A stretch of DNA of 64,000 bases, from the NCBI RefSeq assembly GCF_037076345.1, contig NZ_AP024702.1, forward strand, positions 2,604,001-2,668,000, given 5' to 3'. Shown here piece by piece: positions 51,718 to 60,770 of this stretch; position 1 is the stretch's first letter; every line of letters begins with the position of its first letter. The translations under genes were made by a program, and so were the position numbers. Under the pieces are notes generated by a model. The model had not been told where the DNA came from, did not search any database, and was given only the letters and a program-made list of their open reading frames with translations. Source of the stretch: Haloferula helveola. Lineage in GTDB: Bacteria > Verrucomicrobiota > Verrucomicrobiia > Verrucomicrobiales > Akkermansiaceae.

Positions 51718-53220
51718 TCAGTTCCTGACCGGCGCCGCCAATGGGGCCTCCAAGAAGAGGACCTCTTTGCCGAAGCTTCCGTTCCCGATTTCGAAGGGCG
51801 CTTCGCGAACGAGCGCGCCGCGGGCATCGTAGTGCCGAATGAACGCGTGGTGGACTTCTCCGACCGCATCGCTCTTCTCGGCCCGCCCGAGGCGTAGGAA
51901 AAGGCGGCCGTCCGTGCGGTCGGCTGCGACTTTCTCGACGAGTGAGGTCAGGTCGATCCCAACCTCGATCGGCGAGGAGTCGTCGGGGCCTGCCATCGGC
52001 ACGTGGCCGGCGTCGGACCGTCCGAACAAGGGCCAACCATTGAGGACCTCGGGTGCGAATTCGTGTTCCGGACTCTCGGCGTCGGGGTCGCCGGCGATAC
52101 CGACTGTCACTCTCAGGTCCGACCGGTCGTCGCATGCGAGCTTGAGGCGCAAGGTCGTCGTGGGAAGGTAGCGCGCGACCTCCACCCGGCCGAGGTAGTT
52201 GCCGCGTTCCCAAGTCGGGTCGATCATGGCGCTGTAGAGGAGGTAAATCCGGCCGCGGTCGGACCACTTCTCACCCCACGAGTTCGCCACGATGTAGGCA
52301 CCGCGTTCCCAGTCCGCCAGCGTGACCTCCCCGTCGCCATTGGTGTCGATGTCGTTGGTGATCTTGCCGTCGCCATTCACATCGTAGCCGACCTCGTCAT
52401 CGTAGCCGACGCAGGCCATGCCGTGGCCGTAGCCGCTCGGGCCCCAGCGGATCCAGACCTCCTTGCCCTCCTCGTGTTCGTCTTCCGGGATGGTCTTCGT
52501 GACCTTGCCCCGTTCGCCCATGCGTCCGTCCATCGCCAGCAGTCCGCCGGTGCCGGGCCCGTTGCTGCCCGGGCGGTTGCGGTCGAAGAGCCAACCGCGG
52601 GCCTCGTTCAGTTGCGCGACGGTCGAGGCCGGCGAGTAGCGGTAGCCCGAGACGCGATACTCCATCGCCTCGCGCCAGACCGCGTAGCCATCCGGCCACA
52701 GGCCGATCTTGTCGAGCCGGACACCGCCGTACGACTTCGCGGTGGGAATGCCGAGCCGCTTGGCCACCTCCCAGCCGTGATAGGCTTCCGATCCGCGGTT
52801 CGACGCCCCGTTGATCATGTTCCAGGAAAAGTGGGCGGGGAACCGGGTCGCGTCACTGTCGGCGGCGGTGCCGTTGAGGACGTTCATCTCGTAGCTGAAG
52901 ATCGTCGCGACCGAGGCGAACTGGCCGCATGCTCCCCACTTTTGTCGGAAGATTCCCGGAAACTCCGGGCGGGCGGAATTGTCGACCCGCGAAGGCAAAC
53001 GTTTCGGATCGACAGAAGTTTGGCCGATGTCGGCACCGGAGGCATCGCGCCACGTGTCGTAGTTCTTGCCGGCACTCGGCGGTCGGGAAAACGGGCGGGG
53101 ATAAGCGGCATGCGCATCCGGGTTCTCCGCTTCGGCTGCAGCCGACGCCCCTGTCAGGCCGGCGGAAATGCCGAGCGCGAGGCTGCATACCAGGGAACGG
53201 GAGAGGATCGCGGCGTTCAT
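51718..53220 (-). CDS. Secreted papain-like (C1) peptidase with EF-hand loops
   Basis: 500 residues from the ATG at 53220 with a signal peptide (MNAAILSRSLVCSLALGISA). The C1 fold shows KWGACGQFASVATIFSYEMN (oxyanion Gln and catalytic Cys), GYGHGMACVGYDD (His) and AYIVANSWGEKWSDRG (Asn). Within it is DVNGDGKITNDIDTNGDGEV, two calcium-loop motifs of the DxNxDG type inserted between His and Asn. A C-terminal beta domain of about 150 residues follows (TTLRLKLACDDRSDLRVTVG). Most secreted C1 peptidases lack such an insertion, so calcium dependence is plausible. Confidence 0.88.
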   Translation of the reverse strand: MNAAILSRSLVCSLALGISAGLTGASAAAEAENPDAHAAYPRPFSRPPSAGKNYDTWRDASGADIGQTSVDPKRLPSRVDNSARPEFPGIFRQKWGACGQFASVATIFSYEMNVLNGTAADSDATRFPAHFSWNMINGASNRGSEAYHGWEVAKRLGIPTAKSYGGVRLDKIGLWPDGYAVWREAMEYRVSGYRYSPASTVAQLNEARGWLFDRNRPGSNGPGTGGLLAMDGRMGERGKVTKTIPEDEHEEGKEVWIRWGPSGYGHGMACVGYDDEVGYDVNGDGKITNDIDTNGDGEVTLADWERGAYIVANSWGEKWSDRGRIYLLYSAMIDPTWERGNYLGRVEVARYLPTTTLRLKLACDDRSDLRVTVGIAGDPDAESPEHEFAPEVLNGWPLFGRSDAGHVPMAGPDDSSPIEVGIDLTSLVEKVAADRTDGRLFLRLGRAEKSDAVGEVHHAFIRHYDARGALVREAPFEIGNGSFGKEVLFLEAPLAAPVRN

Positions 53221-53408
53221 GATCGGGAGGCAAGGCCCGGGACGAAGTCCGCAGGCGCGGCATCCGATACGCGATCGAATCGGAGCCTCTACCATCGGGC
53301 GCGGGGCATCCGGATTTGGTCGACCCTCCGGAGGCCGCCGTCCTACGTTCCTCCGCGGGGAAGGTGACCGATGGGAACAGGTTCCGGAGGTTTCCCCGAC
53401 GCGGGACG

Positions 53409-54230
53409 ATGAGTGAGATCGCTTACCTGAGCTTTTTGGCCACCGATGACTTCCTGCCGGGAGTTCGGGTGCTGGCATACTCGCTGGCGCGGACCCGGCC
53501 GAAGGCTCCCTTGCTCGTGCTGGTCACCGACGGCGTGGGGGAGGCCGCCCGTCGGGAACTGCAGGACTCCGGCATCGCGATCAGGGAAGTCGATGCGGTG
53601 CCCATGCCGGAAGGGATGGCGGTCGTTGAAGAACGTTGGCGCCACAGTTTCACCAAGCTGCGGATCTTCGAGCAGACCGAGTTCGCGAAGGCGGTCTATC
53701 TGGATGCCGATATGCTGGTGTGCGCGAACCTCGACGAGCTTTTCGAGCGTCCCCACATGAGCGCGGTGAATGCCGGCGGGATGCTCCCGCAGCATTCGCA
53801 TTGGGTGGACCTGAATGCCGGCTTGCTCGTGATCGAGCCCGATCAGGAATTGTTCGGGCGGATGCTCTCGCAGCTCGGACAACTCGAGGGCCGGGGGCAG
53901 GGTGATCAGAGTTTCCTCCATTCCTTCTACCCGGATTGGCCGAAACGGGAGGAGCTGCATCTCGACCATGCATTCAACCAATGCCACCTCTTCCTTGATG
54001 AATACCGGCTGCGCTTCGGCTACCGGGTCATGCGCGGAATGGATCCGACACCGCGTGAACTCGCCCACCCAAAGTTGGCCAAGGTCATCCACTACATCGG
54101 CCCCGACAAGCCATGGCTCGATCTCGACGCGACCCGCCGTCTGGTTCGCCGCAAGCGCTGGACCCGCCCCCAGATGGCGCGAGCCTTGAAGCTCTGGCTG
54201 GATTTCCACGAGGACAGCCTTGGCCGGTGA
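53409..54230 (+). CDS. GT8-family glycosyltransferase
   Basis: 273 residues from the ATG at 53409. The glycogenin-like fold shows AYLSFLATDDFLPGVRVLAY, the metal-binding DxD in AVYLDADMLVCANLDELF, and LNAGLLVIEPDQELFGRML, followed by GQGDQSFLHSFYPDW, ALFNQ-like HAFNQCHLFL and VIHYIGPDKPWL. It would transfer a sugar from a nucleotide sugar. No signal peptide, so it acts in the cytoplasm. It is divergent from the peptidase gene across 188 bp. Its role here (glycan or glycogen) is not known. Confidence 0.92.
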   Translation: MSEIAYLSFLATDDFLPGVRVLAYSLARTRPKAPLLVLVTDGVGEAARRELQDSGIAIREVDAVPMPEGMAVVEERWRHSFTKLRIFEQTEFAKAVYLDADMLVCANLDELFERPHMSAVNAGGMLPQHSHWVDLNAGLLVIEPDQELFGRMLSQLGQLEGRGQGDQSFLHSFYPDWPKREELHLDHAFNQCHLFLDEYRLRFGYRVMRGMDPTPRELAHPKLAKVIHYIGPDKPWLDLDATRRLVRRKRWTRPQMARALKLWLDFHEDSLGR

Positions 54231-54293
54231 TTCGGTGAATGCTGGGGGGAGTCCCGTTGCAACCCTCCAGATGCTCCGAGATGGTCCGATCCG

Positions 54294-54311
54294 CGTTTTC
54301 TGTGGAAAACG
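54294..54311 (+). terminator. Hairpin between GT8 and transglutaminase-like genes
   Basis: CGTTTTC (54294-54300) and GAAAACG (54305-54311) pair perfectly around TGTG. A short T-containing run follows (TATTTGTAAGTTTT). It could end the GT8 transcript, but it is weak. Confidence 0.4.
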
Positions 54312-54384
54312 GGGTCCGTATTTGTAAGTTTTCCGGTCCATTCCGGTATTTGGTGACCCGTTCGCATTGATTTTCCCAAGGACC

Positions 54385-56388
54385 ATGAAGCTCATCGGTA
54401 TTGCCATTCTCGCGCTGGCGGCCCCTCTCTTCGCCGCCGCCGATTCTTCCGCGCTGCTCCGTGCCACCGCCACCCGTGTGCTGGACGAAGCCGGATTGAC
54501 GACCGAGAAAGCCGCCGGATTCCGCGAGGCATTCCTCGGCTCGGAAGTTTGGCAGCACGAGTTCTTCGACTCCGGCCAGGTTGCCGACCCCACGGCATCG
54601 ATGGCCACGCTCCACGCGCTGTGGGAGTCCGACCCGGCGATGGTCGAGGTGCCGGTCGACCGTGGCATGGCGACGGCCTGCGCGCTCGAGGGACCGGTGA
54701 AGAAGTGGGACGCGGCCCGGATGACAGGCCGTTACGAATACTTCCGCGACAACTGGAAGGTCGGCCTGCTCAACGAGATGTACGGCAACCTTAGTGTTTT
54801 CGAGCGGCGCTATCTGGCGAACGGTGTCCAGCACGACCGCTTCAACTCTCTGGAGTCGATGAACTACCAGCTCGAGGAGGTGTGTTTGCCGGCCGATCAA
54901 TACACCGGCGCCTGCTGGTATGCGCGTTGGATCGCCCACAACGCGTTCGGCGACTCGGTGCAGGGTCCGCACTACTACGAGCCCTTCGAAGCGAGTTGGG
55001 ACAGCCCGGCGGAAATGGTGAGGCACGTCGGTGGCGTTTGCGGATCGCTCTCGAATTTCGGCGCCGCCGCGGCGATCGCGAACGGCATCCCGGCCGCGAC
55101 CATGGGCGAGCCGGGCCACTGCGCCCATGTGATCATGATCCGGCCGCAGGAATGGGTGCCGGCCTACTCACTGTCATGGAGCCGCGGTCTTCATCACTCG
55201 TTCTACGGCACTTCCTGGAGTTGGCATCTCTACAACACGCGCTCGCAGAATTCGACGAGCGAGGCGCGCGAGTCCGGTGACATGCGCCGCGAGGCCGGGA
55301 GCCTCCGGCAAAAGGGATCCATCGGCGAGGCGATCGCCGCCTATCGGAAAGCCCGCTCCCGTCATCCGCTCGATTACGCGAACTGGTTGGAGAGTGCGGA
55401 ACTGCTGAGGGACAAGCGCGCTCCCGAGAAGGCATGGCACGACCTCCATGCCGACGTGCTGAAGCATCTCGCGCCGGAGTTTCCCGAGGTCGCGTGGGAC
55501 TTCCTCTCGAAGGAGGTCTATCCCGCCATCCTGCCGAAAGGCGAAGACGAGCTGCGTCTCCGTCAGGACGTGCTGCTCTCCTACCATCGCGCCATTTCCG
55601 GTTGGGGCGCGGCGCGCTGGAACCTGACCGCCGCGGTGAAGAAGCAGATGTCCATGGTGTCGAAGAAGCCCGTCGAGCAGGACGAGTTCGCGGTGGCCGT
55701 CTTCGGCATCCATGCCGAGCAGGCCGAGCTCGTGCCGACCCTTCTCGAGGCGCAGTTCGCGGTTTGCGGCAAGGATGAGGAGCGCAAGCAGGCTTTCATC
55801 CACCGCATCACCGAGGGCCTCGGCAAAAGCAACGGCCGCGACTTCGGCGAAACGATCGGCGTGCTCGCCGCCAAGATCCTTCCGAGCGCCGCCGCAAGTG
55901 GAGACAAGGCGACTTTCCAGTTCCTCGGTGAGCTCGCATCGAAGTCTTACGAACCGTGCGACGTGAAGGTGGAGAATTTTCCCGGGATCCTGCTAAGCTC
56001 CGGCGGCACGCTCGCCATCGCCAAGCCCGGCAACCGCTGGGACGTGCCGACCCGCCACTGGGGCGTGATCGAGGAACACGGGGGCGACTTCCACACCGAT
56101 GCGGCGCCCGCATTCGCGACCGTCCAGCTCGGCAACTACGGCCGGCTGTCCGGCGTGGTGATCGTCCAGCGCGGTGGCAACCTCGCCCGCCTCAACGGGG
56201 CCAAGCTCCAGGTTTCCACCGACGGCACGAGCTGGACCGACGTTCACACCTTCACCCAAGCGAAGCGCGTCGAGCGCATCGATCTGGCCGACCGCAAGCT
56301 CGACGCCGGCTACGTCCGCGTGCTGCAGGAGAACGGACCCCACCTCCACTTCAACCGCTTCCTCGTTTACGGCGCCAAGCAGAACTGA
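54385..56388 (+). CDS. Transglutaminase-like protein with C-terminal discoidin-like module
   Basis: 667 residues from the ATG at 54385 with signal peptide MKLIGIAILALAAPLFAAAD. The middle shows GGVCGSLSNFGAAAAIANGI followed by GEPGHCAHVIMIRPQEW, the Cys-His arrangement of a transglutaminase-like fold with CGSLS as nucleophile site. Helical linker repeats follow (IAAYRKARSRHPLDYANWLE). The last ~130 residues (ATVQLGNYGRLSGVVIVQRG, AKLQVSTDGTSWTDVHTFTQ, IDLADRKLDAGYVRVL) look like an F5/8-type discoidin module. It is followed after 3 bp by a gene with a similar C-terminus, so the two form an operon. Function unknown. Confidence 0.78.
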   Translation: MKLIGIAILALAAPLFAAADSSALLRATATRVLDEAGLTTEKAAGFREAFLGSEVWQHEFFDSGQVADPTASMATLHALWESDPAMVEVPVDRGMATACALEGPVKKWDAARMTGRYEYFRDNWKVGLLNEMYGNLSVFERRYLANGVQHDRFNSLESMNYQLEEVCLPADQYTGACWYARWIAHNAFGDSVQGPHYYEPFEASWDSPAEMVRHVGGVCGSLSNFGAAAAIANGIPAATMGEPGHCAHVIMIRPQEWVPAYSLSWSRGLHHSFYGTSWSWHLYNTRSQNSTSEARESGDMRREAGSLRQKGSIGEAIAAYRKARSRHPLDYANWLESAELLRDKRAPEKAWHDLHADVLKHLAPEFPEVAWDFLSKEVYPAILPKGEDELRLRQDVLLSYHRAISGWGAARWNLTAAVKKQMSMVSKKPVEQDEFAVAVFGIHAEQAELVPTLLEAQFAVCGKDEERKQAFIHRITEGLGKSNGRDFGETIGVLAAKILPSAAASGDKATFQFLGELASKSYEPCDVKVENFPGILLSSGGTLAIAKPGNRWDVPTRHWGVIEEHGGDFHTDAAPAFATVQLGNYGRLSGVVIVQRGGNLARLNGAKLQVSTDGTSWTDVHTFTQAKRVERIDLADRKLDAGYVRVLQENGPHLHFNRFLVYGAKQN

Positions 56389-56391
56389 GCC

Positions 56392-57759
56392 ATGCGACTC
56401 TTCCTCATTACCGCCCTGATCGTCCACGCCGCCGCGGCGGAAGTCTCCGTCGTTGACGGCTTCCCGAAAGCCCGGGAGGCCTCCGGAAAGTCCGGACGCC
56501 CGTTGGCGGTGCTTGTTTACGGCAGCGACTGGCACCGTGCCTCCCGCACCTTCGCCACCGGCTTCTGGCAAGCCGCGGAATTCCGGGCCGCACTCGAATC
56601 CGACTTCGTGCTCAGCGCGATCGATGTTCCCCAGAACCTCGACGAAGAGGGCCGGAAGGCATTCGACGCTTCGGTCAAAGGCTGGGACCGCAAGTCGGTC
56701 CGGTCCTACCCCGCGATCCAAATCTACGGACCCGACGGGCACCTGCTCAAAACCCTGTCCGGGCGCGAACTCCGAGAGGTGTCGCTTTCTCCCGCCACCG
56801 TCGCCGCGCAGGTCGACCTCATCGGCCGGGCATCCCGCGAGCGCGACCGCTTGCTACGGGAAATCTCGGAGTTGAAGGACAAGCCCGACGAAATCGCCAA
56901 GCGTATCGACGCCCTGAACGGATTGCCGATCGCGCCAGAAAAGGACGCCGTGAAAACCTTCACCGAACTCGATCCCTCCGACGCCTCCGGCTGGGCCGCG
57001 CGCCTCGCCTTCAAGGATTGGGAGTTCATCCGCGGCATCACCGGGCGAATCGGAAAAGGAGAGACTGAAGCCGCGCTGACCGAAGTCGAAGCGATGCTCG
57101 CCAACGACGCCTACACGCCGCAGCAGCGCTGCCTGATCCTTGCCGCCCAAGGCATGTTGCTGACCGCGATCGATCGCAAGGACGAGGCATGGGAGGTCTA
57201 TCTGCAGGCGTGGCGGCTCGACCCAGACGGCCCGAATGGCAAGGCGGTCATCCGCCACGGCTGGCGGGGTGTCGGCAAGGACCTGCGCGCCGGCGTGTCG
57301 CCGGATTCGCCGCGCTTCGGACGGAGCGACATGAAGAACCTCACCCGTGGCCACGCCGAGTTGACGCTTTCATCGTCTGACCCGCAGAGCGACCACAAGG
57401 CCGACCACGCGAGTCTCTTCGACGGACCGATGAAGGACTTCGCCTTCCACACCCGGGAGGAGAATGCCGCCAGCGCCACCATCGACCTCGGCGACGTTTG
57501 CCAGATCGACGTCGTTCAGATCCTCAACCGGCCGCAGCTCAAGCAACGCGCCGCCGGCCTCACTCTCTGGCTTTCTGAGGACGGGAACTCGTGGAAGTCC
57601 TGTTGGCAGGCGGAGACGCCAGCCGCCTCGTGGGAGATCGAACTGGCCGCCGATGGAAAGCCTGCCCCGAAGGCCCGCTACCTCAAACTCTCCCTGCCGG
57701 GCGACCGCCCGGGCATCCTCCACCTCCGCGCGGTCAACGCCTTTGGTGAGCGCCCCTGA
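56392..57759 (+). CDS. Thioredoxin-like (no CxxC) protein with discoidin-like C-terminus
   Basis: 455 residues from the ATG at 56392 with a signal peptide (MRLFLITALIVHAAAAEVSV). Residues about 20-130 (PLAVLVYGSDWHRASRTFAT, VRSYPAIQIYGPDGHLLKTL) follow the thioredoxin fold, but the CxxC site is replaced by SDWHRAS, so redox activity is unlikely. A helical TPR-like middle (AQGMLLTAIDRKDEAWEVYL) leads to a C-terminal module of discoidin type (ENAASATIDLGDVCQIDVVQ, AAGLTLWLSEDGNSWKSCWQ) like that of the upstream gene. Gap 3 bp, so they are co-translated. Confidence 0.75.
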   Translation: MRLFLITALIVHAAAAEVSVVDGFPKAREASGKSGRPLAVLVYGSDWHRASRTFATGFWQAAEFRAALESDFVLSAIDVPQNLDEEGRKAFDASVKGWDRKSVRSYPAIQIYGPDGHLLKTLSGRELREVSLSPATVAAQVDLIGRASRERDRLLREISELKDKPDEIAKRIDALNGLPIAPEKDAVKTFTELDPSDASGWAARLAFKDWEFIRGITGRIGKGETEAALTEVEAMLANDAYTPQQRCLILAAQGMLLTAIDRKDEAWEVYLQAWRLDPDGPNGKAVIRHGWRGVGKDLRAGVSPDSPRFGRSDMKNLTRGHAELTLSSSDPQSDHKADHASLFDGPMKDFAFHTREENAASATIDLGDVCQIDVVQILNRPQLKQRAAGLTLWLSEDGNSWKSCWQAETPAASWEIELAADGKPAPKARYLKLSLPGDRPGILHLRAVNAFGERP

Positions 57760-57774
57760 AGGGGTGGGTCCTGC

Positions 57775-58269
57775 TCAATGCAGGCAGCCGATGTAGATTT
57801 TGGTCTTCTTCGCGTAGGCGGTCGGAGCCCACTTCTTGAACTTCTCGGCCTGCTTCACAGCGTCGGCCCGGTTGTCGCGGATACCCGCCACCACGATGTA
57901 GTATCCCGGCGTGAAGCCCTTGTAGGCATCCGACTTTTCGACCGAGAGGTAGGAGGTCTCCTTGTCACCGCCATCGAGAATGGTCTTGTCGAAGCGCCTT
58001 GCCACGTAGCCGCCACGGAAGGCCTCGTCCTCGAAGTCGTCGGGATAAATGAGCCCGCGTTTCTTGTCATAGACCCGGCCCTGCATGGAAAACGGCACCT
58101 TGGACTCCTTGGCGATCTTTTCGGCATCGGCGCGCGCATCCTTGAAGGCCTTGTAAGCGGAAAGGATCGCCACGTGGCGCTCGACGAACTGATCCTCCTC
58201 AGCCCGGAGGATCGAGGGCAGCAGAGAGAAGGCGCAGAAGATGAGAGGCAGAGCGATTCGAAGCGACAT
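57775..58269 (-). CDS. Hypothetical secreted protein
   Basis: 164 residues with signal peptide MSLRIALPLIFCAFSLLPSI. The mature part is charged with a helix (FVERHVAILSAYKAFKDARA) and a beta part ending YKGFTPGYYIVVAGIRDNRA and TKIYIGCLH. The last segment has a loose SPOR-like pattern, but this is weak. No catalytic residues seen. It converges on the thioredoxin-like gene, 16 bp apart, and is divergent from the barrel gene. Confidence 0.6.
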   Translation of the reverse strand: MSLRIALPLIFCAFSLLPSILRAEEDQFVERHVAILSAYKAFKDARADAEKIAKESKVPFSMQGRVYDKKRGLIYPDDFEDEAFRGGYVARRFDKTILDGGDKETSYLSVEKSDAYKGFTPGYYIVVAGIRDNRADAVKQAEKFKKWAPTAYAKKTKIYIGCLH

Positions 58270-58402
58270 GCTCCCATCCCTCGGTCAACGGCGCTCGCGC
58301 GTCAATCCAATCCGCACCCGGACACGGAGCGATGGATGTGAATCGTGACCGGATTTCAATTGTTTCTTGCGCCCCTCCGTTTAAGCAGGGGGAGGCTGTG
58401 TT

Positions 58403-59122
58403 ATGTGCGTTCGCTGGATCATCCCCCTGTTGGCCTTCGTGATTCTCACACCGGTGAGTGCCGGGACGTCCGGGTCCGGCTCCAAGGCCGTTGTTCCGGA
58501 GCTGGTGGAGGAGAAGCCTGAGGATGTCGAGAAGCGCTGGCGCCTCGGCCTGCAGTACTTTCAGGGGACGTCCAACAGCCTTGGCGAGATCTTTACCGGT
58601 GACATCGACACCCTGCCGCAGAACGGAGTGCGTCTCAGCGCGGCGCTGGTCCTCGTCGAGGACCTCTGGGATTGGCCGGTCAACGTTTTGGCTGAGGGAG
58701 GGGTGATGTGGCACAACGAGAAGTCCGCGCAGTCGGATGTCTTCCAATACACGATGGCGGTCCGCTTCGAATGGACCGAGTTCCCGTGGAGCGATTCGTT
58801 GCGCACGCGCCTCGGTTTCAGTACCGGCCTTTCCTATGCCGACGGTATTCCGGTGGCGGAGATCCAGAATCGCGGCACGAACTCGAGCAAACACCTCCTG
58901 CACTACCTCGAGTTCTCGCTCGCCTTCAATTGCGCCGACCTTACCCGCATTACCCGGCTCGACTCGCTTGGGGTGTCGGCAGCTTCGATGGAACACCTGT
59001 GGCTGTTTGCCGGGATCCCGCATCGATCCGGTGCGGGCGGGCTATACGGAAGCGACAATACCGGCCGTTCGATCCGGGGTGGCTCGAATTACCTGTCGAT
59101 CGGGATCGAGGTGGAGTTCTAG
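58403..59122 (+). CDS. Outer-membrane beta-barrel-like protein
   Basis: 239 residues. MCVRWIIPLLAFVILTPVSA is a signal peptide; a GGGGGAGG-like ribosome site lies 7 bases before the ATG. The mature protein alternates polar and hydrophobic residues in strands and closes with YLSIGIEVEF, ending in Phe as outer-membrane barrels often do. Strand-like pieces are RLGLQYFQGTSNSLGEIF, VLAEGGVMWHNEKS and LRTRLGFSTGLSYADG. I do not recognise a named family; a MipA or lipid A-type barrel is possible but unproven. Confidence 0.68.
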   Translation: MCVRWIIPLLAFVILTPVSAGTSGSGSKAVVPELVEEKPEDVEKRWRLGLQYFQGTSNSLGEIFTGDIDTLPQNGVRLSAALVLVEDLWDWPVNVLAEGGVMWHNEKSAQSDVFQYTMAVRFEWTEFPWSDSLRTRLGFSTGLSYADGIPVAEIQNRGTNSSKHLLHYLEFSLAFNCADLTRITRLDSLGVSAASMEHLWLFAGIPHRSGAGGLYGSDNTGRSIRGGSNYLSIGIEVEF

Positions 59123-59193
59123 ACGATCCGCCGCCGGTCCTGCCCGGCGAAAGGCTTTGCGGTCGGCCGCGATTCATCGGAGCCTTGGCATCG

Positions 59194-60132
59194 ATGAACA
59201 CCCCACCGGTTTCCCGTCGCGGATTTCTCGCAGGCAGCGCGCTCGCCGTGGCGGGCTCGACCCGGCTCGCAAGCGCCAACCCGACCCAGCCGCCCGCCCG
59301 TTTCCGCTACGGTCTCAACATGAGCACGATCCGTGGCCAGAAGCTGGATGCCGCCGAGGAGATCGAGATCGCGGCGAAGGCCGGCTACGATGCCGTCGAG
59401 CCGTGGCTCGGCACGCTCGGTCAGTATGTCGGGAAAGGAGGCAAGCTCGCCGATCTCAGGAAGCGCCTCGAGGACCACGGCCTGACGGTGGAGAGCGCGA
59501 TCGGTTTCGCGCCGTGGATCGTTGATGATGACGCGAAGCGTGCCGAGGGATTCGAGCAGGCGAAGCGTGACATGGACACGATCGCCCAACTCGGAGGCAT
59601 CCGGATTGCCGCTCCTCCCGCCGGAGCTCCGGGCGACAGCGCGATTGATCCGATGCGGGCCGCGGAGCGTTACCGGGCGCTGCTTGAACTCGGCGACGAG
59701 ATGGGAGTGATTCCCCAGATCGAGATGTGGGGCGGCAACAAGAGCATCGGCCGGGTCAGCACCGCGGTGTTCATCGCGATGGAAGCCGGGCACCCCAAGG
59801 CCTGCTTCCTCGGGGACGTTTATCACACCTATAAGGGTGGCTCCGACTTCGCCTCGCTCCTGCAACTGGGACCGCAGGCGCTCCAGACCTTCCACATGAA
59901 CGACTACCCGGCCGACCCGCCGAGGGAATCGATCAAGGACGAGCACCGGGTTTATCCAGGCGACGGCATCGCGCCGCTCACCGAGATTCTGCAGGGTTTC
60001 CACCAGGTCGGTGCCAGCCCGGTCCTCAGCCTTGAGCTCTTCAACCGCTCCTACTGGAAGCAGCCCGCCCTCGAGGTGGCGAAGACCGGCTTGGCGAAGA
60101 TGAAGGCAGCCGTTGCGAAGGCAGGACTCTGA
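59194..60132 (+). CDS. Tat-exported sugar isomerase/epimerase-like TIM barrel
   Basis: 312 residues from the ATG at 59194. The N-terminus has a Tat signal (SRRGFLAGSALAVAGSTRLA). The xylose-isomerase-like barrel reads FRYGLNMSTIRGQKLDAAEE, AGYDAVEPWLGTLGQYV, LADLRKRLEDHGLTVESAIG, MGVIPQIEMWGGNKSIG, with Glu/Asp/His metal ligands (IEMWGG, FLGDVYHTYK, FHMNDYPA) and VLSLELFNRSYW. Export of this type is common in polysaccharide-degrading Bacteroidota and Verrucomicrobia. The sugar is unknown. No conserved-operon partner is adjacent. Confidence 0.88.
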   Translation: MNTPPVSRRGFLAGSALAVAGSTRLASANPTQPPARFRYGLNMSTIRGQKLDAAEEIEIAAKAGYDAVEPWLGTLGQYVGKGGKLADLRKRLEDHGLTVESAIGFAPWIVDDDAKRAEGFEQAKRDMDTIAQLGGIRIAAPPAGAPGDSAIDPMRAAERYRALLELGDEMGVIPQIEMWGGNKSIGRVSTAVFIAMEAGHPKACFLGDVYHTYKGGSDFASLLQLGPQALQTFHMNDYPADPPRESIKDEHRVYPGDGIAPLTEILQGFHQVGASPVLSLELFNRSYWKQPALEVAKTGLAKMKAAVAKAGL

Positions 60133-60162
60133 CGGAGAGGCGGCACCAGACGGATGCGCCAA

Positions 60163-60720
60163 TCAGGGGCTCCCGGGGATCGGTTCCGGTTCGATCAGGG
60201 CTGATCCGAAGTTCCGGCCGAAGCGTCGGCACCAGATGGAGATGACGGGGTAATCCTCAAGATCGAGTCCGTCCTCCAACGCATAGTTCTGGTCGCCGAT
60301 GTTTCCCTTGAGCGTGCCGAGATTGATGAATCCTCCTTCGCTGACGGTGCTCTTGACCTCTTGGTTGTCGGTCGAACTGCTCTTGACCGCATAGACGAAA
60401 AGGTCGGGGCCGTTGGTCACATCGAAGCCGGTGAAGGTGAGGTTGAGTTGACCATTGATCCGGCTGAGGAACGCGTCACCCGAAATGGTGTAGGTGCTGT
60501 CGCCTTGCCGGAAAGACCCTTTGCCGAGGAGTGCCCTTTCCGCATCCGTGGATGCGGATCCGCCGTCCTGGCCGGAGACCAGACTCATGACCGCCTCGGG
60601 CACTTGCTCCTCGACTTTCCGATCGATGAACAGGGCTTGGATGCCGAAAACTCCGAACACCAACCACGCGAAGACTCCGGCTGCGACGAGAAACAATGGG
60701 ATCTTCAGGGATCTCTTCAT
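60163..60720 (-). CDS. DM13-domain membrane protein
   Basis: 185 residues from the ATG at 60720. One N-terminal membrane helix (SLKIPLFLVAAGVFAWLVFG). The DM13 domain follows: GKGSFRQGDSTYTISGDAFL, LTFTGFDVTNGPDLFVYAVK, INLGTLKGNIGDQNYALED and VISIWCRRFGRNFGSALIE. The Cys in IWCRRF is the conserved residue proposed to act in redox chemistry. The protein faces outside the cytoplasm. It is convergent with the sugar isomerase-like gene and lies next to a secreted gene on the same strand, 50 bp from its end. Confidence 0.88.
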   Translation of the reverse strand: MKRSLKIPLFLVAAGVFAWLVFGVFGIQALFIDRKVEEQVPEAVMSLVSGQDGGSASTDAERALLGKGSFRQGDSTYTISGDAFLSRINGQLNLTFTGFDVTNGPDLFVYAVKSSSTDNQEVKSTVSEGGFINLGTLKGNIGDQNYALEDGLDLEDYPVISIWCRRFGRNFGSALIEPEPIPGSP

Positions 60721-60770
60721 GGGTGTCTCGAGTGAGGCAGGCTTCCCTAGGGACGAAAGGAGCTGGAGTG

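Noticed and set aside
52003-53367. 454-residue plus-strand open frame
   Set aside because: Antisense to the papain-like peptidase gene, which has all three catalytic motifs.
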